Source of the DNA: Bremerella sp. P1
GTDB lineage: Bacteria; Planctomycetota; Planctomycetia; Pirellulales; Pirellulaceae
Assembly: GCF_028748185.1 (NCBI RefSeq)
Contig: NZ_CP118164.1
Span: forward strand, 62,001 to 126,000
Length of the DNA stretch: 64,000 nt
Direction of reading: 5' to 3'
Shown here in pieces: positions 63,017 through 64,000 of the stretch. Position 1 is the first letter of the stretch, and every line of letters begins with the position of its first letter. The translations under genes were made by a program, and so were the position numbers. The notes under the pieces were generated by a model. That model searched no databases. It had not been told where the DNA came from and worked only from the letters and a program-made list of their open reading frames with translations.

Positions 63017-64000
63017 TTAGATACGGAAGCGGCTGACCAATTCGCGAAGCATGGTAGCCTGAGCACCCAATTCTTCGCTGCTGGAAGCCATTTCTTCCGA
63101 GGCGGCTGCCGACTGCTCGGTGACGCCCGAAACCTGCTGGATGGCACCAGCAACTTCGTTGGCGTTCTGAGCCTGTTCGACGGTCGCGGTAGCGATTTCC
63201 GAGATCTTGTCGGCCGTCGAGCTGACGCCAGCGATGATCTTTTCCAGAGCAGCACCGGTTTGGGCACTCAGGGTGGAACCATCTTGGACGCGTTGGGTCG
63301 ATTCCTTAATCAGCGAGGAAATCTCCTTAGCTGCTTCGCTGGAACGTTCGGCCAGCTTACGAACTTCGTCGGCCACAACCGCAAAGCCTAAGCCATGCTC
63401 GCCGGCACGGGCAGCTTCGATCGCTGCGTTGAGTGCCAACAGGTTGGTCTGGCTGGCGATTTCCGAAATCACCTGAATGATTTCGCTGATCTGTTCCGAG
63501 GAAGTCTTGATCAGTTCCATGGCTTCGATCGACTTCTGAACGGCGTTGCCACCTTCTTCAGCCATCGTGCTGGTGTCGCCAGCCATCCGGTTGGCTTCAC
63601 CGGCGTTGTCCTTGACCGAGTCGATGCTGCGGGTCAGTTCTTCAATCGAAGCACTCATTTCTTCGACCGAAGCACTCTGAGTTTGAGCACCCGTGGCCAG
63701 GTTCTGCGAGTTTTCAGCGATCACCGAAGCACCCTCAGCGAACTGCATGCCGCTGTCGACAACCTGGCTGATGATGTCACGCAGATCGGAGATCATGCGA
63801 TCGATCCCTTCGGCCAACTTGCCAATCGCGTCGTCGCGGTTCAGATCAACACGCTGGGTCAAGTCACCTTCAGCGGCAGCTTGAACGACAGCCAGAATCT
63901 GATCGACGTTGGCACGAAGTTCGGCCTGTTCGGCACGTTCACGCTCGGCACGTTCTTCTTCGGCCTGCTTTGCCTTGACCTGATCGGTAACCAGCGACCA
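63017..64000 (-). CDS. Methyl-accepting chemotaxis protein (5' end cut off)
   Basis: 328 residues of the C-terminal part; the gene continues beyond the window. The visible chain starts in a Glu/Arg/Ala-rich helix ([17 protein letters not shown]) and then has a HAMP-like segment ([22 protein letters not shown]). The long signalling coiled coil has the highly conserved hairpin tip [41 protein letters not shown] (given as recognised). It relays sensory input to CheA. No C-terminal CheR-binding pentapeptide is present (ends LVSRFRI). It is the first gene in view of the operon with cheR, cheA and cheC. Confidence 0.95.
   Translation of the reverse strand, partial: WSLVTDQVKAKQAEEERAERERAEQAELRANVDQILAVVQAAAEGDLTQRVDLNRDDAIGKLAEGIDRMISDLRDIISQVVDSGMQFAEGASVIAENSQNLATGAQTQSASVEEMSASIEELTRSIDSVKDNAGEANRMAGDTSTMAEEGGNAVQKSIEAMELIKTSSEQISEIIQVISEIASQTNLLALNAAIEAARAGEHGLGFAVVADEVRKLAERSSEAAKEISSLIKESTQRVQDGSTLSAQTGAALEKIIAGVSSTADKISEIATATVEQAQNANEVAGAIQQVSGVTEQSAAASEEMASSSEELGAQATMLRELVSRFRI

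Overview
The window looks like a contiguous piece of a planctomycete chromosome, probably order Pirellulales (Blastopirellula/Bremerella/Rhodopirellula-like). This is inferred from gene content and style, not from a marker gene: many small lineage-type secreted or membrane proteins, Gln- or Asp-rich mature N-termini after signal peptides, PPi-dependent phosphofructokinase, a methanofuran-pathway MfnB homologue, a SufR-controlled suf operon, DUF1963, DUF11 and LRR proteins, and many short palindromic intergenic repeats. Genes lie on both strands in short operons. There is no plasmid, phage, integrase, transposase or CRISPR signal.

Layout. 1-3000 (minus): sufR - stand-alone nuoB - sufC - sufB (cut by the window start), with a 14-bp palindrome at the promoter. 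3.2-6.2 kb (plus): an extended alanine/sodium symporter and a small membrane protein. 6.2-12 kb: tRNA modification (two Dus enzymes, QueG) mixed with secreted or lipoproteins and a DUF1963 protein. 12.2-18.9 kb (minus): carbon metabolism (PPi-PFK, HAD hydrolase, 6-phosphogluconate dehydrogenase, SDR, small membrane protein, glucose-6-phosphate dehydrogenase). 19.3-25.6 kb: CBS protein, conserved hypothetical, FabI, SDR, thioredoxin-like protein, LRR membrane protein, GlyA. 25.8-28.3 kb: three tandem paralogues of a single-pass protein, interrupted by an opposite-strand gene and flanked by palindromic repeats. 28.3-36.9 kb: S9 prolyl oligopeptidase, MnmA, enolase-superfamily enzyme, NarL-type regulator, tRNA-Cys, HPt-like protein. 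37-42.4 kb (minus): marR - membrane fusion protein - RND pump. 42.6-45.8 kb: secreted protein, MazG-like protein, three small membrane paralogues with an N-terminal NPFxSP motif, nitroreductase. 45.8-51.9 kb: a 151-bp nested palindromic element, UvrB, TPR protein, a large DUF11 cell-surface protein, a propeller protein. 52-58.3 kb: RNase D, His-rich NhaD-type antiporter, MfnB, small conserved proteins, ABC1 kinase. 58.4-64 kb (minus): chemosensory operon MCP (cut by the window end) - CheR - CheA (two HPt domains) - CheC-like.

How they work together. The suf genes build Fe-S clusters under an Fe-S-sensing repressor; a complex I B subunit is wired into the same transcript. zwf, gnd and PPi-PFK form an oxidative pentose-phosphate/glycolysis block. 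Dus, QueG and MnmA modify tRNA. The MarR/MFP/RND set is a self-regulated efflux operon without an outer-membrane channel gene. The terminal operon is a chemosensory core lacking CheW, CheB and CheY in view.

Start codons were moved downstream of the longest open frame where a ribosome binding site, signal peptide or family start argued for it. Residue numbers count from the chosen start. Family names come from motif recognition by eye; no database search was run.
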